5,112 nt of DNA from Oscillospiraceae bacterium (GTDB lineage Bacteria; Bacillota; Clostridia; Oscillospirales; Oscillospiraceae): assembly GCA_017405545.1 (NCBI GenBank), contig JAFRAF010000052.1, forward strand, positions 1 through 5,112, written 5' to 3'. The notes under the pieces are model-generated. The model ran no database searches. It saw only the letters and a list, made by a program, of their open reading frames with translations, and had not been told where the DNA came from. The translations under genes were made by a program, and so were the position numbers. The number at the start of each line of letters is the position of its first letter. Position 1 is the stretch's first letter. This document shows, piece after piece, positions 1 through 5,112 of the stretch.

Positions 1-845
1 ATGTGGGCAAATCCACTCTTACAAACACTCTGGTGGGCGAAAAGATAGCCATCGTCTCACCCAAGCCCCAGACCACGAGAAACAGGATATTCGCCATTGT
101 GAACAGGGGCGATACGCAGCTGGTACTGCTGGATACCCCGGGCTTTCACAAGGCCCGCACGAGGCTGGGCGACTATATGGTGAAGGTGGTAAGGGAGAGT
201 GTCTCCGACGTGGACGCCGTTGTGCTCATGGTGGAGCCTGTGGACAACATAGGCGTGCAGGAGGAAAAACTCATAGCACGCATCAAGGAGACAGGAGTCC
301 CGGCCATACTGGCCATAAATAAGATAGACTCCGTTGAAAAAGAGAAGCTCCTGTCCGTGATAATGAAGTACTCCGCCGCCCATGAGTTCGCCGCTGTGGT
401 GCCCCTGTCCGCAAAAACCGGGGAGGGAGTTGACGGCCTTCTCGAGGAGATGGAGAAGTTCGTGGACGAGGGACCCTGGCTCTTCCCCGAGGACATGATC
501 ACCGACCAACCCGAGCGGCAGATTGTGGCCGAGATAGTCAGAGAAAAGCTTCTCTGGACCCTTGACAGGGAGATACCCCACGGAACCGCCGTGGAGGTCA
601 CGAAGTTTTCCGAGCGGGACAATGGCATAATCGATCTTGACGTGACCATCTACTGCGAAAAAGCCAGCCACAAGGGCATAATAATCGGCAAAAAGGGAGC
701 TATGCTCAAAAAAATCGGCGAGCTGGCCCGAAAAGATATCGAGCAGTTCATGGGGACAAAGGTCTACATGACCACTTGGGTAAAGGTCAAGGAGAACTGG
801 AGAGACAGCAGATCTCAGCTCCACAATTTCGGATACGAGGAGTAG
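1..845 (+). CDS. era: GTPase Era, 5'-truncated by the window edge
   Basis: Era is a GTPase that binds the 3' end of 16S rRNA and assists 30S subunit maturation. The reading frame is already open at the left edge. The first two bases finish an Asn codon, and codon 1 of the visible frame (position 3, GTG) is an internal Val, so the Walker A motif NVGKST is cut. Comparison with B. subtilis and E. coli Era suggests about 19 residues are missing. Counting from that Val, the G motifs are GKST at 2-5, PQTTRNR at 22-28, DTPG at 44-47, NKID at 106-109 and SAK at 136-138. The C-terminal KH domain has its GxxG loop as GKKG at 229-232 and ends in the typical WVKVKENWRDSRSQLHNFGYEE-like tail (260-280). 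All visible motifs are intact. It heads a run of + strand genes, 80 bases before the yqzL-like gene. Identity is very secure. Confidence 0.97.
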   Translation, partial: VGKSTLTNTLVGEKIAIVSPKPQTTRNRIFAIVNRGDTQLVLLDTPGFHKARTRLGDYMVKVVRESVSDVDAVVLMVEPVDNIGVQEEKLIARIKETGVPAILAINKIDSVEKEKLLSVIMKYSAAHEFAAVVPLSAKTGEGVDGLLEEMEKFVDEGPWLFPEDMITDQPERQIVAEIVREKLLWTLDREIPHGTAVEVTKFSERDNGIIDLDVTIYCEKASHKGIIIGKKGAMLKKIGELARKDIEQFMGTKVYMTTWVKVKENWRDSRSQLHNFGYEE

Positions 846-925
846 TGCCCTGCAGGATTTTTCCTGTCATAATCGCGGCTGTGCGGCAAATCATATCAGC
901 AGCCATAACAGACAGGAGAGATAAT
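846..925 (+). promoter_or_regulatory. Era–yqzL intergenic leader with competing inverted repeats
   Basis: Two pairings are visible that exclude each other. In one, CAGGA (853-857) pairs with TCCTG (862-866) around a TTTT loop. In the other, TTCCTGTC (861-868) pairs with GACAGGAG (911-918), eight pairs with one G-T wobble, which would cover the AGGAG ribosome binding site of the next gene. Inside the second pairing, GGCTGT (877-882) can pair with GCAGCC (899-904). No T-run follows, so this is not a terminator. I saw no convincing promoter. Whether the RNA really folds this way is inference. Confidence 0.35.
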
Positions 926-1027
926 ATGACTGCGGAATTGTTCTGGAAGCTCTTTACCGAGACGGGAAATATTATATACTATCTTATATACAAAAAGCTG
1001 AGCCTTGAAAGCTCTGGCAGGACATAA
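926..1027 (+). CDS. yqzL: YqzL-family small protein (33 aa)
   Basis: This is a 33-residue protein beginning MTAELFWKLFTETGNI and ending in a polar tail. It resembles B. subtilis YqzL, a small uncharacterised protein whose core reads roughly FTWKVFSQTGNIDTYLLFKEL. The match here is FWKLFTETGNIIYYLIYKKL, residues 6-25. The family's usual place is between era and recO, exactly as here. The ATG is chosen because AGGAG (914-918) sits seven bases upstream; the frame is open further upstream into era, but starts there would overlap era and lack a good site. It is shorter than the B. subtilis protein as I recall it (about 47 residues), because the acidic C-terminal tail is missing. There is no signal peptide; the aromatic IIYYLIY stretch is too short to be a membrane span. 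Function is unknown. The stop codon lies inside an inverted repeat. Confidence 0.85.
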   Translation: MTAELFWKLFTETGNIIYYLIYKKLSLESSGRT

Positions 1028-1049
1028 GCCAGGAATTTCAGGGCTTATG
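1023..1049 (+). repeat. Inverted repeat over the yqzL stop codon
   Basis: CATAAGCC (1023-1030) and GGCTTATG (1042-1049) are perfect 8-base complements around an 11-base loop. The yqzL TAA stop (1025-1027) lies in the left arm. The bases that follow are CCGGGAAAA, with no T-run, so an intrinsic terminator is unlikely. It could be an mRNA processing or stabilising hairpin, or chance. Confidence 0.5.
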
Positions 1050-1059
1050 CCGGGAAAAA

Positions 1060-1103
1060 CTCCGGATGTCGGCCCGAAAAGCGCATCAGCGGCCGCGCCG
1101 GAG
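1060..1103 (+). repeat. Two-part inverted repeat reaching the recO ribosome binding site
   Basis: The outer stem is CTCCGG (1060-1065) with CCGGAG (1098-1103). After a small internal loop, the inner stem is CGGCC (1070-1074) with GGCCG (1091-1095), closing a 16-base loop. The last two bases of the outer stem are the first two of the recO AGGAGG site (1102-1107), so folding would partly hide it. The role is inferred and there is no terminator T-run. Confidence 0.4.
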
Positions 1104-1107
1104 GAGG
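1102..1107 (+). promoter_or_regulatory. Ribosome binding site deciding the recO start
   Basis: AGGAGG lies eight bases before the ATG at 1116. It decides between this start and the in-frame upstream TTG at 1005 and ATG at 1047, which have no comparable site and would add 37 or 23 residues of low-complexity sequence unlike RecO. Confidence 0.85.
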
Positions 1108-1115
1108 AACAAGAG

Positions 1116-1856
1116 ATGTACATAAGCACTACGGGCCTCGTCCTGCGCGAGGTCAGGTACAAGGAATCCAGTAAAATGCTCACGGTGCTCACGGACAGCA
1201 TGGGCAAGGTGCCCGTGTCAGCCAGAGGAGCTCTGAGAAAGGGGAGCAAAATCGGGGCTGCGGCCCAGTTTCTGACATTTTCAGAGATGACCCTCAGCGG
1301 CACTAACGGCAGATGGACGATGACCGAGGGGAGGGTGCTTGAGGAGTTCAGGGGCCTGAGAGAAGATTTGATGCTTCTGTCCCTGGGGACGTATTTTGCC
1401 GAGCTCGCGGAGCTTGTGTCTGACGAGGATGTGCCCGACCCGGAGCTCATGCAGCTGCTGCTGAACACTCTGTTTGCCCTGAGCGAGGGGCTGCGCTCCC
1501 CTGAACTCATAAAAGCGGCTTTTGAGCTTCGCCTTATGTGTGCTGCCGGCTTTGCCCCCGTGACGAACAGTTGCCCCGTGTGCGGGAAAGAGGATATGGC
1601 CCGTCCTGTCTTGGATCTCGCCGGAGGCGCGGTGCGTTGCGGAGGATGCGGCGCGGGACTGAGCGCCCCGCTCTGTGAGGGCTCCCTCGCCGCAATGAGG
1701 TATATTGTCACCGCCCCGCCGCGGAAACTGTTTTCATTTCAGCTTGGAAAAGAGGCCCTGTTCAGATTGACAGAGGCATGCGAGAGATATGTGATGACCC
1801 AGCTGGGCTGTGAGCTTCGCTCGCTTGCCTTCTACAAAAGTATGAGGAAACAATGA
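1116..1856 (+). CDS. recO: DNA repair protein RecO (246 aa)
   Basis: RecO loads RecA onto SSB-coated single-stranded DNA and anneals strands in the RecF pathway. The 246-residue product is normal length. The N-terminal OB fold (about residues 1-80) opens MYISTTGLVLREVRYKESSK, with the family's typical GxVL and RxYxExxxMLTxLT pattern. A zinc-binding motif CPxC...CxxC uses Cys153, Cys156, Cys175 and Cys178, as in Gram-positive RecO. The C-terminus, YVMTQLGCELRSLAFYKSM, is also typical. The frame is open upstream to a TTG at 1005 and an ATG at 1047, but the ATG at 1116 has AGGAGG (1102-1107) at good spacing, and the protein then starts where relatives start. The gene follows the yqzL-like gene by 88 bases that contain two inverted repeats, and its stop overlaps the mutS2 start, indicating co-translation with mutS2. 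Confidence 0.95.
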   Translation: MYISTTGLVLREVRYKESSKMLTVLTDSMGKVPVSARGALRKGSKIGAAAQFLTFSEMTLSGTNGRWTMTEGRVLEEFRGLREDLMLLSLGTYFAELAELVSDEDVPDPELMQLLLNTLFALSEGLRSPELIKAAFELRLMCAAGFAPVTNSCPVCGKEDMARPVLDLAGGAVRCGGCGAGLSAPLCEGSLAAMRYIVTAPPRKLFSFQLGKEALFRLTEACERYVMTQLGCELRSLAFYKSMRKQ

Positions 1857-4234
1857 TGAATTTATACGAAAAATCGATAAACACCCTTGAGCTGCCCGCC
1901 GTTCTTGAGCTGCTTGCCGCCGAGGCGGTTAGCCCTCCGGCGAAGGAGGCGGCAATGGAGCTCAGACCGGGGAACGACGCCTGGGAGATAAGCCGCCGGC
2001 TGTCCGAGACCACAGCGGCGAAAAACATGGTGGTGATAAAAGGCGCGCCGGCCCTGTCCGGGATCCGGGACGTGAGAGGTTCCGTCACAAGGGCAGATAT
2101 GGGAGGCATGCTCAACACCAGAGAACTGCTGGATATCGCCGGACTTTTGAAGTCAGCCAGGACTACCGTAAGCTACGCTTCGGGCGATATGGCTGAGCCG
2201 GGCTGCCTGGGATATCTTTTCTCATCCCTGCACGCGAACAGATATCTGGAGGACAGGATATACTCTACCATACTCAGCGAGGATGAGATAGCAGACAGTG
2301 CCAGCCGTGAGCTGTCCGATATACGCAGGTCCATGAGGGTGGCGTCGGAGCGCATACGTTCCACCCTCCAGCGCATAATAAGCTCTCCCGCCTATTCAAA
2401 GGTGCTGCAGGAGGCCATAATAACCATGCGCAACGACCGCTACGTGGTGCCCGTAAAGGCGGAGCACAAGTCGGCGGTGCCGGGCCTTGTACACGACAGA
2501 TCCTCCTCGGGGGCCACTCTGTTTATTGAACCCATGTCGGCGGTGGAGGCCAACAACGAGATAAGAGAGCTGCAGGCCAAAGAGAAAAATGAGATAGACA
2601 GGATACTTATGACTCTCTCCGCCGAGGTGGCGAACTCCGGAGAGGATATCATAAACGACTACAATGTACTTGTGGAGCTGGACCTGGTCTTCGCCAAGGG
2701 CAAGCTGGCCTGGAAGCAGGAGGCCGCCGAGCCGGAGCTGTCCGACAACGGGGTGATAAACCTGAAGCAGGCCAGACATCCGCTGCTGCCGAGGAAAACG
2801 GCGGTGCCCATAGACATTGAGCTGGGCGGGGATTTTGACAGCCTTGTGATAACCGGCCCCAATACCGGCGGTAAAACGGTCAGCCTGAAAACTCTGGGGC
2901 TTATATGCCTCATGGCCCAGTGCGGACTTCAGATCCCGGCCCGGGAGGGCAGCTGCGTGCCTGTGTTTGACAGGATTCTGGCCGATATCGGCGACGAACA
3001 GAGCATAGAGCAGTCCCTCTCCACATTCTCAGCCCATATGAAAAACATCGTCATGATACTTGAGGAGTGCGGGCCGGATACGCTGATACTCTTTGACGAG
3101 CTGGGCGCCGGCACTGACCCGGTGGAGGGCGCGGCCCTGGCCGTATCAGTGATAGAGTACGCCCGCAACCGTGGGGCAAACATAGCCGCCACCACCCATT
3201 ATTCTGAGCTCAAGCTCTACGCCACCACCACAAAGGGCGTGCAGAACGCTTCCTGCGAATTTGACGTGGAGACCCTCAGACCCACGTACAGACTGCTCAT
3301 CGGCATCCCCGGTAAAAGCAACGCCTTTGCCATATCCTCAAGACTGGGTCTGCCCGACGAGATAATCGAGGACGCCCGGGGCCGCATTAGCTCCGACAAC
3401 GCCAGCTTCGAAGAGGTGCTTGAGCACTTGGAGCGCACACGTCAGGAGATGGAGCGGGAAAAGCTGGAGATACAGCAGAAGCTTGGGCAGATAAGCGAGA
3501 ATGAGAAGGTGTCCAGAGACAGGCGCATAGAGGTGGAAAAAGAGAAAGAAAAGGCCGCCGTCATAGCCAGAAGAGAGGCAAATGAGATAATCGAGGACGC
3601 CCGCCGCACGGCCGAGGAGGTATTCCGCAGTCTGAATAAAATGCGGAAGGAGGCCGGAAGCGGGGAGGACTGGCAGAAGTCCAATGAGGCCAGAGCCGAG
3701 ATAAGGAGAATGCTGAATCAGGCCGAGGAGAAGACTGACTCGGCTACCTCCGCTGCGGAGAAGGAGACCCCGGCCAGCAGACCCCCCAAGGCCGGCGATA
3801 CCGTGGAGATACTCTCGATAGGCACAAAGGCCCAGGTCATCTCCGTGAATCAGGACGGCACGCTGAATCTGCAGGCCGGGATAATGAAGATCAGCGCCAA
3901 AGCTGAGGAGGTCCGGGTCGTGGAGAACGCCGCCGCAAAGCAGGTCAAAAAGCTTGTCAGCTCCGCCAGCGTGAGCTCATCCGGCAGTCAGGCCAGGCCC
4001 GAGCTGGATTTGAGGGGCATGATGTCCGATGAGGCTGTGGCCGTGCTGGACAAGTACATCGATACCGCAAGGATGGGGCATCTGAATACAGTCACGGTGA
4101 TCCACGGAAAGGGCACCGGGGCGCTGCGGCAGGCCGTACACAGGTACCTGAGGTCATGCAATCAGATAAAGTCCTTCAGACTGGGACGCTTCGGCGAGGG
4201 CGAATCCGGCGTCACCATTGTTGAACTCAAATAG
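1853..4234 (+). CDS. mutS2: MutS2 (ATPase with Smr domain, 793 aa)
   Basis: MutS2 is a MutS-related ATPase without the mismatch-recognition domain. Family members suppress homologous recombination (H. pylori) and act on collided ribosomes (B. subtilis). Visible parts are the lever/clamp helices (about 1-320); Walker A GPNTGGKT (335-342); the signature segment SLSTFSAHM (388-396); Walker B LILFDE (411-416, Asp415/Glu416); the H-loop His449 in ATTHY; a charged coiled coil (about 515-600); an SH3/KOW-like segment (about 648-690); and the Smr domain with LDLRG (718-722) and HGKGTG (751-756), ending GVTIVELK. The length is normal and all motifs are present. ATGATG gives two adjacent starts, 1853 and 1856. 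The first overlaps the recO stop as ATGA; the second gives the common MN start and better spacing from GAGG (1844-1847). An exact 20-base in-frame repeat encodes EIIEDAR twice (residues 503-509 and 578-584). Confidence 0.97.
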   Translation: MMNLYEKSINTLELPAVLELLAAEAVSPPAKEAAMELRPGNDAWEISRRLSETTAAKNMVVIKGAPALSGIRDVRGSVTRADMGGMLNTRELLDIAGLLKSARTTVSYASGDMAEPGCLGYLFSSLHANRYLEDRIYSTILSEDEIADSASRELSDIRRSMRVASERIRSTLQRIISSPAYSKVLQEAIITMRNDRYVVPVKAEHKSAVPGLVHDRSSSGATLFIEPMSAVEANNEIRELQAKEKNEIDRILMTLSAEVANSGEDIINDYNVLVELDLVFAKGKLAWKQEAAEPELSDNGVINLKQARHPLLPRKTAVPIDIELGGDFDSLVITGPNTGGKTVSLKTLGLICLMAQCGLQIPAREGSCVPVFDRILADIGDEQSIEQSLSTFSAHMKNIVMILEECGPDTLILFDELGAGTDPVEGAALAVSVIEYARNRGANIAATTHYSELKLYATTTKGVQNASCEFDVETLRPTYRLLIGIPGKSNAFAISSRLGLPDEIIEDARGRISSDNASFEEVLEHLERTRQEMEREKLEIQQKLGQISENEKVSRDRRIEVEKEKEKAAVIARREANEIIEDARRTAEEVFRSLNKMRKEAGSGEDWQKSNEARAEIRRMLNQAEEKTDSATSAAEKETPASRPPKAGDTVEILSIGTKAQVISVNQDGTLNLQAGIMKISAKAEEVRVVENAAAKQVKKLVSSASVSSSGSQARPELDLRGMMSDEAVAVLDKYIDTARMGHLNTVTVIHGKGTGALRQAVHRYLRSCNQIKSFRLGRFGEGESGVTIVELK

Positions 4235-4310
4235 TTTCATGCATTACAGAGCCGTTTTCGTACGGACAATATGCTGCTTTTGCATTATGCACGAAATCTT
4301 TACCAATTAT

Positions 4311-4372
4311 TGCAAAAATTTAAGGTGTTTGTTCCTTGACGCTGAGGGTGAGCTTTGTTAAAATCAATAATA
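4311..4372 (+). promoter_or_regulatory. Sigma-A-type promoter for the HPr gene
   Basis: The -35 box is TTGACG (4336-4341) and the -10 box TAAAAT (4359-4364), exactly 17 bases apart. A TG one base before the -10 box (4356-4357) makes it an extended -10. The A/T-rich tract TGCAAAAATTTAA (from 4311) lies where an UP element would. Transcription should start near 4370-4372, leaving a leader of about 75 bases before the HPr start codon. I looked for a CcpA cre site and found no convincing one. Confidence 0.8.
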
Positions 4373-4431
4373 GATAATGGTGTAATGGAAGTCTGCCGGA
4401 TCTGTTCCGACTCTTCCGATTTGCTTAAAAG

Positions 4432-4438
4432 AAGGAGG
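4432..4438 (+). promoter_or_regulatory. Strong ribosome binding site of the HPr gene
   Basis: AAGGAGG ends eight bases before the ATG at 4447, near-perfect for a highly translated gene. A pyrimidine stretch, TCTTCC (4412-4417), could pair with GGAGGA (4434-4439) with one wobble. That may be chance, since any C/T-rich stretch pairs with this motif. Confidence 0.9.
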
Positions 4439-4446
4439 AACATCCC

Positions 4447-4710
4447 ATGTTCGTCAAAAAAGTTGTCGTAATTAACCAGGTTGGCCTCCACGCAAGGCCC
4501 GCAACGTTTTTTACACAGAAAGCAAATGAGTTCAAAAGCAGCGTCTGGCTCGAAATGGAAGACAGAAAGGTAAACGCTAAAAGTCTTCTTGGAGTGCTCT
4601 CCATGGGCATCACCAAAGGGATGGAGGTCACTATCATTGCTGACGGAGTTGATGAGGTCAACGCCGTAAACACCCTGTGCGACCTCGTTGCGTCGGATTT
4701 TGCAGAATAA
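4447..4710 (+). CDS. ptsH: HPr phosphocarrier protein (87 aa)
   Basis: HPr is a cytoplasmic phosphocarrier that passes phosphate from Enzyme I to sugar-specific EIIA proteins of the PTS. In Bacillota it is also phosphorylated on Ser46 by HprK/P to act with CcpA in catabolite repression. The 87-residue length is typical. The active-site motif GLHARPA has His15 and Arg17, and the regulatory motif KSLLGVLSMGI has Ser46, so both functions are expected. Presence of His15 argues against the Crh paralogue. The sequence NQxGLHARPAxFFxQKANEFKSS resembles HPr of gut Clostridia. It has its own extended -10 promoter, a strong ribosome binding site and a downstream hairpin terminator, so it looks monocistronic. 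All four Ile codons are ATT or ATC, unlike its neighbours. Enzyme I is not in the window. Confidence 0.97.
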   Translation: MFVKKVVVINQVGLHARPATFFTQKANEFKSSVWLEMEDRKVNAKSLLGVLSMGITKGMEVTIIADGVDEVNAVNTLCDLVASDFAE

Positions 4711-4741
4711 AAGCTTTGATATTGCAAATTGCTATGTATGA

Positions 4742-4776
4742 GCCTCTGCCCTTAGCATAAGGGCAGAGGCCATTTT
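4742..4776 (+). terminator. Intrinsic terminator after the HPr gene
   Basis: GCCTCTGCCCTTA (4742-4754) and TAAGGGCAGAGGC (4758-4770) form a perfect 13-base stem, drawn here with a 3-base loop GCA; opening one pair gives 5 bases. It begins 31 bases after the HPr stop. The T-tract is short: CA then TTTT (4773-4776). Stem strength and position make termination likely, but the weak tail may allow readthrough into uvrC. Confidence 0.75.
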
Positions 4777-4797
4777 CCACCCTGAAGGTTGGGAAAT

Positions 4798-4896
4798 GTG
4801 ACCGATCAAGCTCGTGACTGGCCCTGCCCCCAAGGGTATAGCCTCTGCCCAGAGGCGGGTGAAGGACAATGTATGCAGACCTATGATATCGGGTGA
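4798..4896 (+). CDS. Possible 32-aa ORF upstream of uvrC
   Basis: A GTG at 4798 opens 32 codons ending at TGA 4894-4896, four bases before the uvrC ATG. GAAGG (4784-4788) sits nine bases upstream as a possible ribosome binding site. The product would be polar, beginning [20 protein letters not shown], with Cys10, Cys17 and Cys25 (the first two as CP), and ends TYDIG. I recognise no family. An open frame this short can arise by chance in GC-rich DNA, the start is GTG, and the frame overlaps the second copy of the repeated 10-mer. Its position just before uvrC would suit a leader peptide or translational coupling. This is a candidate, not a confident gene. Confidence 0.2.
   Translation: MTDQARDWPCPQGYSLCPEAGEGQCMQTYDIG
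4841..4856 (+). repeat. Second copy of the GCCTCTGCCC element, forming a short hairpin
   Basis: GCCTCTGCCC (4841-4850) repeats the left arm of the terminator (4742-4751), and the flanks also resemble each other (GTATGA and GTATA just before). It is followed at once by AGAGGC (4851-4856), giving a 6-base stem with a GCCC loop. It is also fully complementary to GGGCAGAGGC (4761-4770) in the terminator's right arm. It may be a partial duplication of the terminator. Confidence 0.5.
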
Positions 4897-4900
4897 ACAT

Positions 4901-5112
4901 ATGATAAAGGAACTGGCTGAAAAAGCCTCCCGGCTTCCCGAAAAGCCGGGGGTATATAAGATGTACGACGCCGAGGGCGCCGTTATATATGTGGGCAAAG
5001 CCAAAAAGCTGAAAAACCGTGTCTCCAGCTATTTTATGGGCGCCCACAATTCCAAAACCGAGGCGCTCATATCAAAGATAGCGGACTTTGAGGTCATCAT
5101 AGCCGCCTCGGA
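4901..5112 (+). CDS. uvrC: Excinuclease ABC subunit C, N-terminal part (cut by window end)
   Basis: UvrC makes the two incisions around DNA lesions in UvrABC nucleotide excision repair. Seventy codons and two bases are visible, covering most of the N-terminal GIY-YIG nuclease domain, which makes the 3' cut. PGVY (16-19) and [17 protein letters not shown] (29-45) are the family hallmarks, with Tyr19, Tyr30, Lys33 and Arg40 matching catalytic positions. The metal-binding Glu (near residue 76 in T. maritima) lies beyond the window. The ATG at 4901 gives the usual short lead before LPxKPGVY. GGTGA (4892-4896) matches the 3' part of the extended Shine-Dalgarno sequence in good register. In-frame alternatives are ATG 4883 (six more residues) and GTG 4859, both with poorer sites. 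It lies 190 bases after the HPr gene, beyond a terminator; no clear promoter of its own was seen. Confidence 0.95.
   Translation, partial: MIKELAEKASRLPEKPGVYKMYDAEGAVIYVGKAKKLKNRVSSYFMGAHNSKTEALISKIADFEVIIAAS

Noticed and set aside
57..824. Long open frame on the minus strand opposite era, and similar ones opposite recO, mutS2 and uvrC
   Set aside because: They lie opposite well-supported genes, match no known family and have no ribosome binding sites; they are by-products of GC-rich coding sequence.
1005..1115. N-terminal extension of RecO from TTG 1005 or ATG 1047
   Set aside because: It overlaps yqzL (TTG) or lacks a binding site (ATG) and adds residues unlike RecO; ATG 1116 has AGGAGG and the family N-terminus.
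1798..1807. CCCAGCTGGG palindrome near the end of recO
   Set aside because: It lies in conserved RecO coding sequence (the TQLG segment), has no loop, and 10-base palindromes are common by chance.
4235..4330. Terminator for mutS2
   Set aside because: Only weak pairings are present: CCGT/ACGG (4252-4265), TTTCGT/ACGAAA (4256-4296) and the TGCATTATGCA palindrome (4281-4291). None is a GC-rich stem with a following T-run.
4716..4742. Promoter TTGATA … TATGAG before uvrC
   Set aside because: The spacer is only 15 bases, the -10 match is poor, and it would start transcription inside the terminator hairpin.
4798..4840. SAM-I riboswitch, suggested by GACTGGCCC at 4816-4824
   Set aside because: Only this short match is present; the other conserved SAM-I segments and the four-way junction stem are missing, and uvrC is not a SAM-regulated gene.
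1..5112. CRISPR arrays, tRNA or rRNA genes, insertion sequences, phage or defence genes
   Set aside because: No regularly spaced repeats, no recognisable tRNA/rRNA segments, no transposase or integrase motifs; coding space is filled by housekeeping genes.

Overview
The window reads as an ordinary housekeeping stretch of a Bacillota chromosome, most likely class Clostridia. Support comes from the gene order era – yqzL-like – recO, a MutS2 protein with a C-terminal Smr domain, an HPr carrying both His15 and the regulatory Ser46, and strong AGGAGG-type ribosome binding sites. Coding DNA is GC-rich but uses many ATA (Ile) and AGG/AGA (Arg) codons. I cannot name a genus. All genes lie on the + strand.

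Layout. 1-845 is the era GTPase, missing about its first 19 residues. 926-1027 is a 33-residue YqzL-family protein. 1116-1856 is recO. 1853-4234 is mutS2, overlapping recO by four bases. 4235-4446 is an AT-richer gap with no clear terminator and a very good sigma-A-type promoter. 4447-4710 is HPr (ptsH). 4711-4900 holds a strong hairpin terminator, a repeated 10-mer and a possible 32-codon ORF. 4901 to the end is the 5' part of uvrC, encoding the GIY-YIG nuclease domain. Every gap between genes is under 300 bases.

How they fit together. The first four genes probably form one transcription unit: Era for 30S ribosome maturation, RecO for recombinational repair, and MutS2 for recombination control or collided-ribosome rescue. 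HPr has its own promoter and terminator and avoids ATA codons, as expected for a highly expressed phosphocarrier. uvrC starts a new repair gene, and in Clostridia it is often followed by hprK, which would explain an HPr gene at this spot.

I found no phage, IS, CRISPR or defence genes and no clearly new system. The least explained parts are the structured 4711-4900 intergenic region, with its repeated 10-mer and possible tiny Cys-containing ORF, and the inverted repeats that overlap the ribosome binding sites of yqzL and recO.
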